Shown here one piece after another: positions 25,952 through 33,754 of a stretch of DNA of 64,000 nucleotides; the first letter of the stretch is position 1; every line of letters begins with the position of its first letter. The stretch lies in NCBI RefSeq assembly GCF_029910215.1, contig NZ_CP110395.1, positions 4,421,039 to 4,485,038 on the forward strand. The letters run 5' to 3'. The stretch is from Paraburkholderia sp. D15 (GTDB lineage Bacteria; Pseudomonadota; Gammaproteobacteria; Burkholderiales; Burkholderiaceae). The translations under genes and the position numbers were made by a program. The notes below the pieces were generated by a model. That model was not told the DNA's origin, made no database searches, and was given only the letters and a program-made list of their open reading frames with translations.

Positions 25952-27619
25952 ATGAAGTTTTCTTTTTTGTCTCCGCGACGCTCTTGTGTGTTTTCTGGTC
26001 ATTCTTTTGTTGGCCTTTCCTTGTTTTCGCGTCGGTCTATTTGTGTTCCCCCTGTGCGGGGGGGCACTTACTTTCTTTGCCGCGGCAAAGAAAGTAAGCA
26101 AAGAAAGCCGCTTCAAACCGCCAACATCAAAGCGGCACCCTCGCACAGCCCAAAAAGTGGCCACCCTCGCGAGCAGTTCCTCACACAGCAACCCACAGTG
26201 ACATTGCAGTCATCCGCACCGCCGCTGGCATACCGCACCGACGAGCGCGCAGCGCGAGCCGGGAAGAATGACTGCCTTGTCACGGACGCGGAATGTGCGG
26301 TGGCACAGATTCCAGATGCACCACTGCCGAATGCAGACCACGGAACCCACTTAAGAGTTAGCGGTGTGAGCCGCTTTCTTTTGCCTACTTTTCTTTGCGG
26401 CTGGCAAAGAAAAGTAGGTGCCGCCCCGCACAGGGGCAACGCTAATAAACCAGAAGCAATTGAATCAAGAGCAAGAGCAAGAGCAAAAGCAAAAGCAAAA
26501 GCAAAAGCAAAAGCAAGAGCAACGATAACAGCAAAAACAAACCAGGCAAAACCGAAAAACCAAACCGGCGTAGCCATCATCAGCGCGCTGCTAGTCGTAG
26601 CCCTATCAGCAATCCTGGTCTCAGGCATGCTATGGCGCCAGCAAGTGCAAATCCGAAGGATAGAGAACCAGCGCCTCCTATCCCAAGCCCAATGGGTAGC
26701 GCGCGGCGCCTTAGACTGGACACGCCTGATCCTTCGCTCCGAAGGCGACACATCCGCGGGAATCACCTACTTAGGTGGCCTATGGGGCGTCCCCATCGCC
26801 AAAACACGCCTATCCGATTTCCTGGGCCAGATCGGCGAAGCCAAAAACTCCCAACAAGCCGCCGACACCCACCTGTCCGGCTCGATCGAAGACGCCCAAG
26901 CGAAATTCAATCTGAGAAATCTGGTCTCCAGCCCCGCCCCCGGCGTCTTGCAGATCAGCGCCGAACAAGTCGGCGCCTACCAGCGCCTGCTGGTTTCGCT
27001 GGGCATCAGCGGCGCGCTAGCCAAAGCGACCGCCGTGCAGGTGCGCTCGAGCCTGACCCAATCGGCGACCCGGTTCCAGACCATCACCTCGACGAACGGC
27101 ACCGCCCCCACTCCGTCCCCGCAAGGCGGCGCGATCGGCGGCACCTTCACCGACAAACCCGGCATGGAAGACGGCAACGACAACATCACGCAGATGCCGT
27201 TGCAGATGACCAGCGTCGACTCGCTCCTCGACATCCCCGGCTACACGCCGGAAACCGTCGCGCGTCTGCGCCCCTTCGTCACCGTGCTGCCGACGGTGTC
27301 GGCCGTCAACATGAACACCGCCTCCGCCGAAGTGATCGCGGCCGTCATACCCAGCATGAGCGTGTCGTCCGCGCAGGCATTCGTCGCGCGTCGCCAGACG
27401 GTGTTCTTCCACAACATCAGCGACGTGCAACTCGCGCTGCAAGGCGCCGGCGCGCAGCAGGTCTCGATCGACCCGAATCAGCTCGACGTCACCACCAGCT
27501 ATTTCCTCGTCCACGGCCGCGTTCAGCACGAACGTGCGGTCGTGGATCGCATCACCCTCGTCTATCGCGACCCGTTGACTCACACTACGCGTATCGTGCG
27601 AGTACAAGACCAATCATGA
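25952..27619 (+). CDS. gspK: Pseudopilin GspK with an abnormal about 206-residue leader
   Basis: The C-terminal 349 residues are a normal GspK: prepilin helix G|VAIISALLVVALSAIL, then GMLWRQQVQIRRIENQ, and the helix-hairpin-helix-like region LLDIPGYTPETVARLRPF. But the peptidase-site glycine is residue 206, where most leaders are under 20 residues. No ATG or GTG start lies close to the motif in frame; the only ATG is 25952, one base after gspJ. The intervening 600 bp is made of an intergenic repeat element (26047-26445) and a hexamer repeat coding for alternating Arg/Lys-Ala. A near-cognate ATT at 26458 is the only close alternative start. Confidence 0.85.
   Translation: MKFSFLSPRRSCVFSGHSFVGLSLFSRRSICVPPVRGGTYFLCRGKESKQRKPLQTANIKAAPSHSPKSGHPREQFLTQQPTVTLQSSAPPLAYRTDERAARAGKNDCLVTDAECAVAQIPDAPLPNADHGTHLRVSGVSRFLLPTFLCGWQRKVGAAPHRGNANKPEAIESRARARAKAKAKAKAKARATITAKTNQAKPKNQTGVAIISALLVVALSAILVSGMLWRQQVQIRRIENQRLLSQAQWVARGALDWTRLILRSEGDTSAGITYLGGLWGVPIAKTRLSDFLGQIGEAKNSQQAADTHLSGSIEDAQAKFNLRNLVSSPAPGVLQISAEQVGAYQRLLVSLGISGALAKATAVQVRSSLTQSATRFQTITSTNGTAPTPSPQGGAIGGTFTDKPGMEDGNDNITQMPLQMTSVDSLLDIPGYTPETVARLRPFVTVLPTVSAVNMNTASAEVIAAVIPSMSVSSAQAFVARRQTVFFHNISDVQLALQGAGAQQVSIDPNQLDVTTSYFLVHGRVQHERAVVDRITLVYRDPLTHTTRIVRVQDQS
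26047..26445. mobile_element. About 400-bp repeat element with long terminal inverted repeats (MITE/REP-like)
   Basis: The two ends are diverged inverted copies of the same roughly 65-bp unit: CCCTGTGCGGGG, then a TTACTTTCTTTGCC hairpin, then GCAAAGAAAGC. The left unit holds a perfect 32-bp palindrome (26067-26098). The right unit holds 15-bp arms with a 5-base loop (26384-26418). About 280 bp of unrelated text lies between. It contains no gene of its own. The unit resembles REP-type repeats common in Paraburkholderia intergenic DNA, from memory only. Confidence 0.7.
26067..26098. repeat. Perfect 32-bp palindrome
   Basis: CTTACTTTCTTTGCCG followed at once by its exact reverse complement, in the left arm of the repeat element. 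Confidence 0.95.
26467..26520 (+). repeat. Nine-unit hexamer repeat AARAGC
   Basis: Units read AAGAGC three times, AAAAGC five times and AAGAGC once. It codes for alternating Arg/Lys-Ala in the gspK leader. Because the unit is six bases, slippage would change length without shifting the frame. Confidence 0.95.
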
Positions 27620-27647
27620 ATAACGCCTTTCCCAGAGAGAGTGGCCT

Positions 27648-29072
27648 TTGAGCACGCTGATCGTCCTACTGCCGCCGCGTGATCCGGCGGTGCCATCGCA
27701 GGAATGGCAATTGCCGGAGCTGCCGTTCGTGCTGCTCGACAAGTCGGGCCGCACCCAGCGCGCCGGGCGCTCGGCGCTCGCGCTGCTGCCACGCGCGTCG
27801 ACCACGGTGCTGATGGTCGCCGCGCGCGACCTGCTGATGATGCCCACCACCCTGCCCCCGCTGCGCGGCCCGAAGCTGCGCCAGGCGCTGCCGAACATCG
27901 TCGAGGATCAACTGATCCAGGACCCGCAGACCTGCCACATCGCCGTCGATCCGAAGCCGCTCGCGGGCGGCAAGCAGATGCTCGCGATCGTCGACCGTGG
28001 CTGGTTCCGCTTTATCTGCGAAGCGTTCTCGACGGCCGGTCACCGCAGCCTGCGCGCCGTGCCGGTCACGCGCTGTCTGCCGCAAGCGGCCGCCGTGGCC
28101 GATGAACCCGCCGAAGTCGCCGAACTGGTCAGCGCCGGCGAACCGGGCGCCCTCGCCGCTGCCACGGTCGCGACGTCGCTGCCGGGCGTCGCGCCCGTCG
28201 TCGCGCCCGGCACGGCCTCGGCGACGCCGATGGTGGCCACCGTGCTCGGCGCGGTCGTCCAGACCGCGCCCGCGCTGTTGCTCGAAGGCGCGGTCGAAGT
28301 CGCGAACGACAGGACCGTGCCGCGCGTCGAGGTGGCGATCGCCCGTGGCGTGCAAGGCGAAGGGCTGGCGGTGCCGGCCAACGCCGTGAATGCGACGCTC
28401 GCCGCGCTCGCGGGCGCCGCGCCGGTGTCGCTGTACATGCTCACCGAAATTCCCGGCAACGAGCCGAGCCTTGCCGCGACGAGTCCGGCGCGGCTCGCGT
28501 CGCACGTGCACGGCGCGAGTCCGCTGCCGTTCGAACAGCTGGCGCGCCGTGCGCTGGAATGCCGTTTCGATCTGTGCCAGTTCGAGTTCGCGTCGCAGCC
28601 GTGGCGTCTGGATCGCGCGACGCTGCGCCGTCTGCGCCTGCCGGTGCTACTGGCGATCGGCGCGCTGCTGGTCGCGATCGTCGGCATGAACGTGCAGTGG
28701 CTGATGCTTGCGCATCAACGCGACGCGATCAACACGCAGATGACCGAACTGCTGCTCAATACCTTCCCGAAGACGACCGTCGTGCTCGACGCACCCGATC
28801 AGATGTCGCGCCAGTTGCAGCAATTGCGCGTGGCGGCGGGCGAGTTGTCGCCGGACGATTTCCTGTCGCTCGCCGACGGCCTCGCGCGTTCGCTGGCGCC
28901 GGTGCCGGTCAACGGCATCGCCGCGCTCGATTATCACGACCGCCGGCTCGACGTGACCTTCAAACCCGAGGTGAAGCTCGACCCGGACTTCGCCAAGCGT
29001 CTCGCGCGTAATGGGCTGAATGGCGCGATCGACAGCAATACCGGCAAGTGGACCATCAGGAACGGACAATGA
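27648..29072 (+). CDS. gspL: Type II secretion protein GspL
   Basis: A 474-residue protein read from a TTG start at 27648 preceded by a GAGAG stretch. The cytoplasmic actin-like domain occupies roughly the first 320 residues, interrupted by an Ala/Val/Pro-rich insert. One membrane helix near residues 330-350 (PVLLAIGALLVAIVGMNVQWL) leads to a periplasmic ferredoxin-like domain. GspL recruits GspE to the membrane and pairs with GspM. It overlaps gspM by 4 bases. Confidence 0.9.
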   Translation: MSTLIVLLPPRDPAVPSQEWQLPELPFVLLDKSGRTQRAGRSALALLPRASTTVLMVAARDLLMMPTTLPPLRGPKLRQALPNIVEDQLIQDPQTCHIAVDPKPLAGGKQMLAIVDRGWFRFICEAFSTAGHRSLRAVPVTRCLPQAAAVADEPAEVAELVSAGEPGALAAATVATSLPGVAPVVAPGTASATPMVATVLGAVVQTAPALLLEGAVEVANDRTVPRVEVAIARGVQGEGLAVPANAVNATLAALAGAAPVSLYMLTEIPGNEPSLAATSPARLASHVHGASPLPFEQLARRALECRFDLCQFEFASQPWRLDRATLRRLRLPVLLAIGALLVAIVGMNVQWLMLAHQRDAINTQMTELLLNTFPKTTVVLDAPDQMSRQLQQLRVAAGELSPDDFLSLADGLARSLAPVPVNGIAALDYHDRRLDVTFKPEVKLDPDFAKRLARNGLNGAIDSNTGKWTIRNGQ

Positions 29073-29572
29073 AAGCTGAACTCGCTCAAACATGGGCCGG
29101 ATTCTGGGACCAGCGCACCGAGCGCGAAAAGACGATTCTCGCGTGGGGCGGCGGCGTGCTCGCCGTGGTCATCGCGTGGTCGGTGTTGTGGGCGCCGGCT
29201 CAGGAAGGCCGCGCGCGTCTGCGTGAATCGCTGCCCAGCCTGCAACGCCAACTCGCGCAGATGACCGCGCAGGCCAACGAGGCGCGTCCGCTGGCGGCCG
29301 CGGCGCAAGGCGTCGCGCCGACCGGCGCCGCGTTGAAGGACGCGCTGACCGCGTCGCTCACCGATCATGGTCTGACCGCGACGCAGGTCCAGGTGATCGG
29401 CAATGCCGTGCAGATCCAGTTGAAGAATGCGTCGTTCCCGGCGTGGACGAGCTGGGTCGACGACGTGCGCAAGCAGTTCAAGGTGCAGGTCGCCGAGGCG
29501 CACGTCACCGCGTTGAAGGACGACGGTCAGGTGGACCTGAGCGCGTCGTTGCAGCCGTCCACCGCGAAATGA
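29069..29572 (+). CDS. gspM: Type II secretion protein GspM
   Basis: A 167-residue protein from the ATG overlapping the gspL stop. A short cytoplasmic N-terminus (TEREKTILAWGGG) is followed by one membrane helix (about residues 24-44) and a periplasmic ferredoxin-like domain with a coiled-coil segment. It stabilises GspL in the inner-membrane platform. A start 21 bases upstream is in frame but unlikely given the ATGA overlap. Confidence 0.92.
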   Translation: MKAELAQTWAGFWDQRTEREKTILAWGGGVLAVVIAWSVLWAPAQEGRARLRESLPSLQRQLAQMTAQANEARPLAAAAQGVAPTGAALKDALTASLTDHGLTATQVQVIGNAVQIQLKNASFPAWTSWVDDVRKQFKVQVAEAHVTALKDDGQVDLSASLQPSTAK

Positions 29573-29597
29573 TCGCGTCGATACAGGATCTTTCCGC

Positions 29598-30377
29598 ATG
29601 ACTTACTGGATGCGGCGCCTGCGCGCCGCGCTACCCTGGCTGGCGATTGCGGTGGTGTCGGCCGCGATCGTGATGCTCACGCTGTTGCCGGCCGCCTGGA
29701 TTACCCCGCAGTTCGCGAAACAGACGCGCGGCCACGTCAATCTCGTCGATCCGGCCGGCTCGTTATGGCACGGTTCGGCCACGCTGATGCTGGCCGCCGG
29801 CTCCGATCTGAGCACGGCGACGCTGCTGCCCGGACGGATCGAATGGACTACCGCGTTCTGGCCGCTGTTCACCGGCCGCGTTCGCATGACCATGCGGCAC
29901 AGCGAAGCGATGCCCGAGCCGATCAATGTCGATGCCACCTTGCGCACCGCCACGGTGACGTCCGGCGCGATCGCCGTGCCCGCTTCGTTGCTGAGCGGCC
30001 TGGGCGCGCCGTTCAACACGCTCGATCTGCAGGGCGACGTACAGCTTGCGTGGTCGGACTGGCGCAGCTTCAACCGCGAAGCATTCGGGCAGATGACGAT
30101 CACGCTGAACGACGTCAGTTCGCGCGTGTCGCTGGTGCGGCCGCTTGGGTCATACCGGATGGTGTTTCAGGCGCAGGGCGAGTCGTCGACGCTCGATCTG
30201 TCCACGCTGAAGGGGCCATTGATGCTGTCCGGCCACGGCACGGTATCGGCGGCATCGACGGAATTTCATGGCTCGGCTAGCGCCACGCCCGAGGCGCATG
30301 ACAACCTCGCGGGGCTGCTGAATCTGCTGGGACGTCCGAGCGGACCGGATACGGTGGCGCTGACCTTCGTGCACTGA
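29598..30377 (+). CDS. gspN: Type II secretion protein GspN
   Basis: A 259-residue protein with an N-terminal membrane anchor (residues 13-35, LPWLAIAVVSAAIVMLTLLP) and a periplasmic beta-rich domain with VNLVDPAGSLWHGSATL, the usual GspN motif. Its role in secretion is accessory and poorly defined. It ends the gsp gene run and is followed by a bidirectional terminator. Confidence 0.9.
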   Translation: MTYWMRRLRAALPWLAIAVVSAAIVMLTLLPAAWITPQFAKQTRGHVNLVDPAGSLWHGSATLMLAAGSDLSTATLLPGRIEWTTAFWPLFTGRVRMTMRHSEAMPEPINVDATLRTATVTSGAIAVPASLLSGLGAPFNTLDLQGDVQLAWSDWRSFNREAFGQMTITLNDVSSRVSLVRPLGSYRMVFQAQGESSTLDLSTLKGPLMLSGHGTVSAASTEFHGSASATPEAHDNLAGLLNLLGRPSGPDTVALTFVH

Positions 30378-30460
30378 CGGACCCTGAGCTGATAGCCGGC
30401 GCGTTGATGCGTGTTCGTCGGCACGGTTTCAAACTTTCAAACTCGACGCACGCGATAACG

Positions 30461-30501
30461 AAAAAGAGGCATGGCCGCATTTCGCGGGCATGCCTCTTTT
30501 T
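30461..30501. terminator. Bidirectional terminator, gspN / efflux lipoprotein
   Basis: A 13-bp perfect stem AAAAAGAGGCATG / CATGCCTCTTTTT gives a T-run in both directions between the convergent ends of gspN and the NodT-type gene. Confidence 0.93.
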
Positions 30502-30527
30502 TGACATCTACGACCAGGACAGTCGCG

Positions 30528-32135
30528 TTACTTGCCTTGCTGCGCTTGAAGTTCCACTGACGCAGCACCGTTTTGCGCGAGCGGCGCGTCGGCCGAAGCG
30601 ACCGGTGCCGCTGGTGCCACCGACGAAGCCGGCAACGGCGCCGGCGCAGCCACATCGCCCGTTTCGCGGTTCATCTGCGCGACATCCCAGCCGCCGCCGA
30701 GCGCCTTCACGAGACCCACCGACGACACCATCCGCTGCCCTGCGAGGCTTTCCAGTTTCTGCTCGGCCGTGAACGCGGTGGTCTGCGCGGTCAGCACGTT
30801 CACGTAGCCGACGGTGCCCGCCTTGTACTCGTTCGTGACGATGGCGAGCGCCTGACGCGCCGAGTCCACCGCCTGCTGTTGCACGACGATTTCCTGTTCG
30901 AGAATGCGCTGCGACGCAAGGTTGTCCTCGACGTCCTGGAACGCGGCCAGCACGGTCTGACGATAGGTCGCGACGTCCTGGTCGTAAGCGGCGCGCGCGG
31001 CCTCGGTCTTCGCCCGGCGCAGACCGGCGTCGAACAGCGTGGCCGCGAGTTGCGGACCGACGGTCCAGAACCGCGACGGCATGGTCAACAGTTGCGAGAA
31101 CACCGAATTCTCGAAGCCGCCCGTGGCCGACAGCGTCAGTGTCGGGAAAAACGCCGCGATCGCGACGCCGATCTGTTCGTTCGCCGCCGCCGCCTTGCGT
31201 TCCGCCGAGGCGATGTCCGGCCGCCGTTCGAGCAGCGCCGACGGCATCTGCGCGGGTACGGCGGGCGGCGTGGCAGTGAGCGGCGCCGGCGCGATCGCGA
31301 AAGTCGAGGCCGGTTCGCCGACCAGCACGGCGATCGCATGTTCGTCCTGGGCGCGCTGCACACCGTTGTCGATCGCGGCGGCTTGCGCGGACTGCAACTG
31401 CGTTTGCGCCTGAATCACGTCGGAGCGGGCCGCGACGCCGGCCGCGTACTGATTTTGCGTGAGCTGCAGCGAGCGCTTGTACGCATCGACGGTGTCGTCG
31501 AGCAGCTTCTGGGCCGAGTCGAGCGCGCGCAGCGAGAAGTAGGTCTGCGCGAGCGTGGCCTGCGCCGACAGCCGCGCGTTCGCGAGATCGGCGGCGGCGC
31601 CCTGCTGACCGGCCTTCTGCGAATTCACCTGACGCGTCACCGAGCCCCACAGGTCCGGCTCCCAGCTCGCGTCGAGTTGCACGTTGAAGCTGTTGTTGAT
31701 GCCGGAGCGGCTCGTCGCGGTAGTCGCATTGCCGCTCGACAACGCACCGTTGCCCGAACGCGTTGCCCCCGCCGACGCGCCAATGGTCGGGAAGTACGCG
31801 GCGCGCGCTTCGCCGACGAGCGCGCGCGCCTGCCGGTAAGCGGCCGCATATTGCGCGATGGTCTGGTTCGCGACGTTCAGCTTGTCTTCGAGTGCGTTGA
31901 GTTGCGGGTCCTGATAGATGGTCCACCAGTCGCCGCGGTCCTGCCGGTCGGACGGCTGCGCGACCTTCCAGCCGGGCGCGGCTTCCTTGTACGACGCGGG
32001 AATCTGCGCCGCGGGCCGCTGATAGTCCGGGCCCACCGCGCAGGCGGCGAGCAGGCTCGCGAGAGCCGCGGCGACGGCGATAGTCAGGGCGCGAGGCGCA
32101 ACGGTCCGCGCGTGCGCGATTCGATCAGACTGCAT
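30528..32135 (-). CDS. NodT/OprM-family efflux outer-membrane lipoprotein
   Basis: A 535-residue protein from the ATG at 32135, with an AAGGA ribosome-binding site. The lipoprotein signal ends SLLAAC and is followed by VGPDYQRPAAQIP, the standard start of OprM/NodT proteins. Two outer-membrane-efflux repeats follow, with the YQRQAR-type and RRPDIASAERKAAAANEQIG motifs. It forms a trimeric tunnel through the outer membrane. There is no fusion protein or inner-membrane pump directly in its operon, but an EmrB-type pump and MarR regulator lie divergent 0.9-3 kb away and may use it. Confidence 0.93.
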   Translation of the reverse strand: MQSDRIAHARTVAPRALTIAVAAALASLLAACAVGPDYQRPAAQIPASYKEAAPGWKVAQPSDRQDRGDWWTIYQDPQLNALEDKLNVANQTIAQYAAAYRQARALVGEARAAYFPTIGASAGATRSGNGALSSGNATTATSRSGINNSFNVQLDASWEPDLWGSVTRQVNSQKAGQQGAAADLANARLSAQATLAQTYFSLRALDSAQKLLDDTVDAYKRSLQLTQNQYAAGVAARSDVIQAQTQLQSAQAAAIDNGVQRAQDEHAIAVLVGEPASTFAIAPAPLTATPPAVPAQMPSALLERRPDIASAERKAAAANEQIGVAIAAFFPTLTLSATGGFENSVFSQLLTMPSRFWTVGPQLAATLFDAGLRRAKTEAARAAYDQDVATYRQTVLAAFQDVEDNLASQRILEQEIVVQQQAVDSARQALAIVTNEYKAGTVGYVNVLTAQTTAFTAEQKLESLAGQRMVSSVGLVKALGGGWDVAQMNRETGDVAAPAPLPASSVAPAAPVASADAPLAQNGAASVELQAQQGK

Positions 32136-32406
32136 GCAATGGATTCCTTCTGGACGCCGCGACGCCGGCAATGGCGGCACCGCTGGCCGGGCGAGATCAT
32201 GGTCTGCCGGCATGTTAGCGTATGAACCCGCCTGAACGCGGGAAACTGAAAGGGTAATGCGCGGACGCGCGCAGGTGTGTTACCGAGGGTATGGGGATGG
32301 TTACGCGTTGTTACCGGGCGCGTGCCGGCTGGGGATGCCTTCGCAGACTTTTGCCCGCGACGCGCGTGGCAAGTGAAGCGCGCGTCAAGCGCGCGCCGTC
32401 CACGGA

Positions 32407-32811
32407 TCAGCCGCGTGTGTCTGCGGATTTCGCCTGCCGGGCGAGCTTGCCGGCCGCCGCGCGGCAAGGCGCGTCGCCGCGACTCTGGCAAGAACCGGCA
32501 ACCGCCGCGAGATGACCATGACCGGGCTGAAGCGCCCTGTTAACCGCACCCGCCGAATTCACCGAGGTCGCCGCCACGCTGCTTGCCGGCCCGCCCAACG
32601 CCTTCACCATTGCGGCGGGCTTCCCCTTCTTCTGCCCTCGTCGATGCTCGATCCACGCCAGCACCGCCACGCCTACCGATCCACCAGGCAAGACGAACAA
32701 CACCGCGAACAGCGCGAGTTTCCACCAGCGGTACGGGCCTTGAAAGCTATGTAGCGCGGAATCGGTCAGGGAGCGGCTCAAGCCGCCAAGCGTGTTTTTG
32801 AGGTACAGCAT
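32407..32811 (-). CDS. Small membrane protein of unknown function
   Basis: A 134-residue protein from the ATG at 32811, preceded by AAAAGGA. One clear membrane helix lies near residues 28-48 (WWKLALFAVLFVLPGGSVGVAVLAWI), followed by a basic EHRRGQKKGK segment and an Ala/Ser-rich tail with two cysteines. The family is not recognised. It lies between the efflux lipoprotein and the MarR gene, so it may belong to the same regulated cluster. Confidence 0.6.
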   Translation of the reverse strand: MLYLKNTLGGLSRSLTDSALHSFQGPYRWWKLALFAVLFVLPGGSVGVAVLAWIEHRRGQKKGKPAAMVKALGGPASSVAATSVNSAGAVNRALQPGHGHLAAVAGSCQSRGDAPCRAAAGKLARQAKSADTRG

Positions 32812-32917
32812 CGGAGAATCCTTTTTCGCACGGAGCGGTGTCGCGGCGTGCGGGCAAGCGGTCAGAACATAGTCTCGGGTGGCGCGGATCGCGCGTAACT
32901 CGTTGCCTATAATAATA

Positions 32918-32946
32918 TTGACTATGCAATTAAATTTCAAGATACT
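32918..32946 (+). promoter_or_regulatory. Sigma-70-like promoter for the marR gene
   Basis: TTGACT and GATACT with a 17-bp AT-rich spacer lie about 115 bp before the marR start. A CTGC-TTAG-GCAG dyad at 33018-33029 between promoter and gene is a candidate operator. Confidence 0.5.
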
Positions 32947-33059
32947 TGCCTCCGCGCACGGTGAACGTGTTGTTTTTCCGCGCTTCGCACTACGTGAAAT
33001 CAGGTTTGACTTGTCTGCTTAGGCAGCTAAAATCCGCTTTTGCTAGATGATGGCTTGTA

Positions 33060-33608
33060 ATGACGATGACTGACGGTCCCTACAAAGCGGACGAGATTTG
33101 CCTCGAATCGAGTCTCGGCTACTACCTGTCGAAAGCGCGGAACGTGCTGGTCGAGCGGACCGATCGCGCGGTCAAACCATTGGGGCTCACCGCGCAGCAG
33201 ATCGGCGTGGTGTTGATGTTGTCGTCGGGCCGGGCGGATACGCCGTTCGAGTTGTCGCGCGCCATGTCGTACGACAGCGGATCGATGACGCGTCTGCTGG
33301 ATCGCCTTGAAAAGAAAGGCTTTGTGGTCCGCACGCGCAGCGACGCCGACCGCCGCATGGTGAAACTCGAACTGACGCCGCTGGGTCGGGAGGCCGCGCG
33401 GCAACTGCCCGGTCTCGGCGCCGAAGTGCTGAACGAGCAGCTACGCGGATTTTCGTCCGCGGACCTGGCGACCTTGATCGATCTGCTCGCGCGGTTTATC
33501 GCGAACGGCATCGGCGAGGGCAGCGGCGCGGGTTGTGGGCTGGCGTCGCGGGAAGACGCGCCGGATGCTTCGTCGGATGCACCGGCGTCGGAAGAAGGCG
33601 AGCACTAA
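33060..33608 (+). CDS. MarR/EmrR-family regulator
   Basis: A 182-residue winged-helix repressor. Core motifs are LGLTAQQIGVVLMLSS, the recognition helix YDSGSMTRLLDRLEKKGFV and the wing RSDADRRMVKLELT. The C-terminal 25 residues are Gly/Ala/Asp-rich and probably disordered. It is 146 bp upstream of an EmrB-type efflux gene on the same strand, so it likely represses that pump until a drug-like ligand is bound. A second start at 33066 is equally possible. Confidence 0.9.
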   Translation: MTMTDGPYKADEICLESSLGYYLSKARNVLVERTDRAVKPLGLTAQQIGVVLMLSSGRADTPFELSRAMSYDSGSMTRLLDRLEKKGFVVRTRSDADRRMVKLELTPLGREAARQLPGLGAEVLNEQLRGFSSADLATLIDLLARFIANGIGEGSGAGCGLASREDAPDASSDAPASEEGEH

Positions 33609-33754
33609 CTGGCATTAACTGGAACGGCGTAGTTTGAACGCGTCGTTGTGATGAGATATCTGTCTGGGCAGAGAGTGATCCGGCATGTAAGCGCACCATT
33701 CGGTGACAGCGATAAAGCTGCCGCGACAAGCTTTGCAGATTGAGGAGAACACCT

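Noticed and set aside
30573..32225. 550-codon plus-strand frame opposite the efflux lipoprotein
   Set aside because: The minus-strand protein has clear NodT/OprM motifs and a lipobox; the opposite frame has none.
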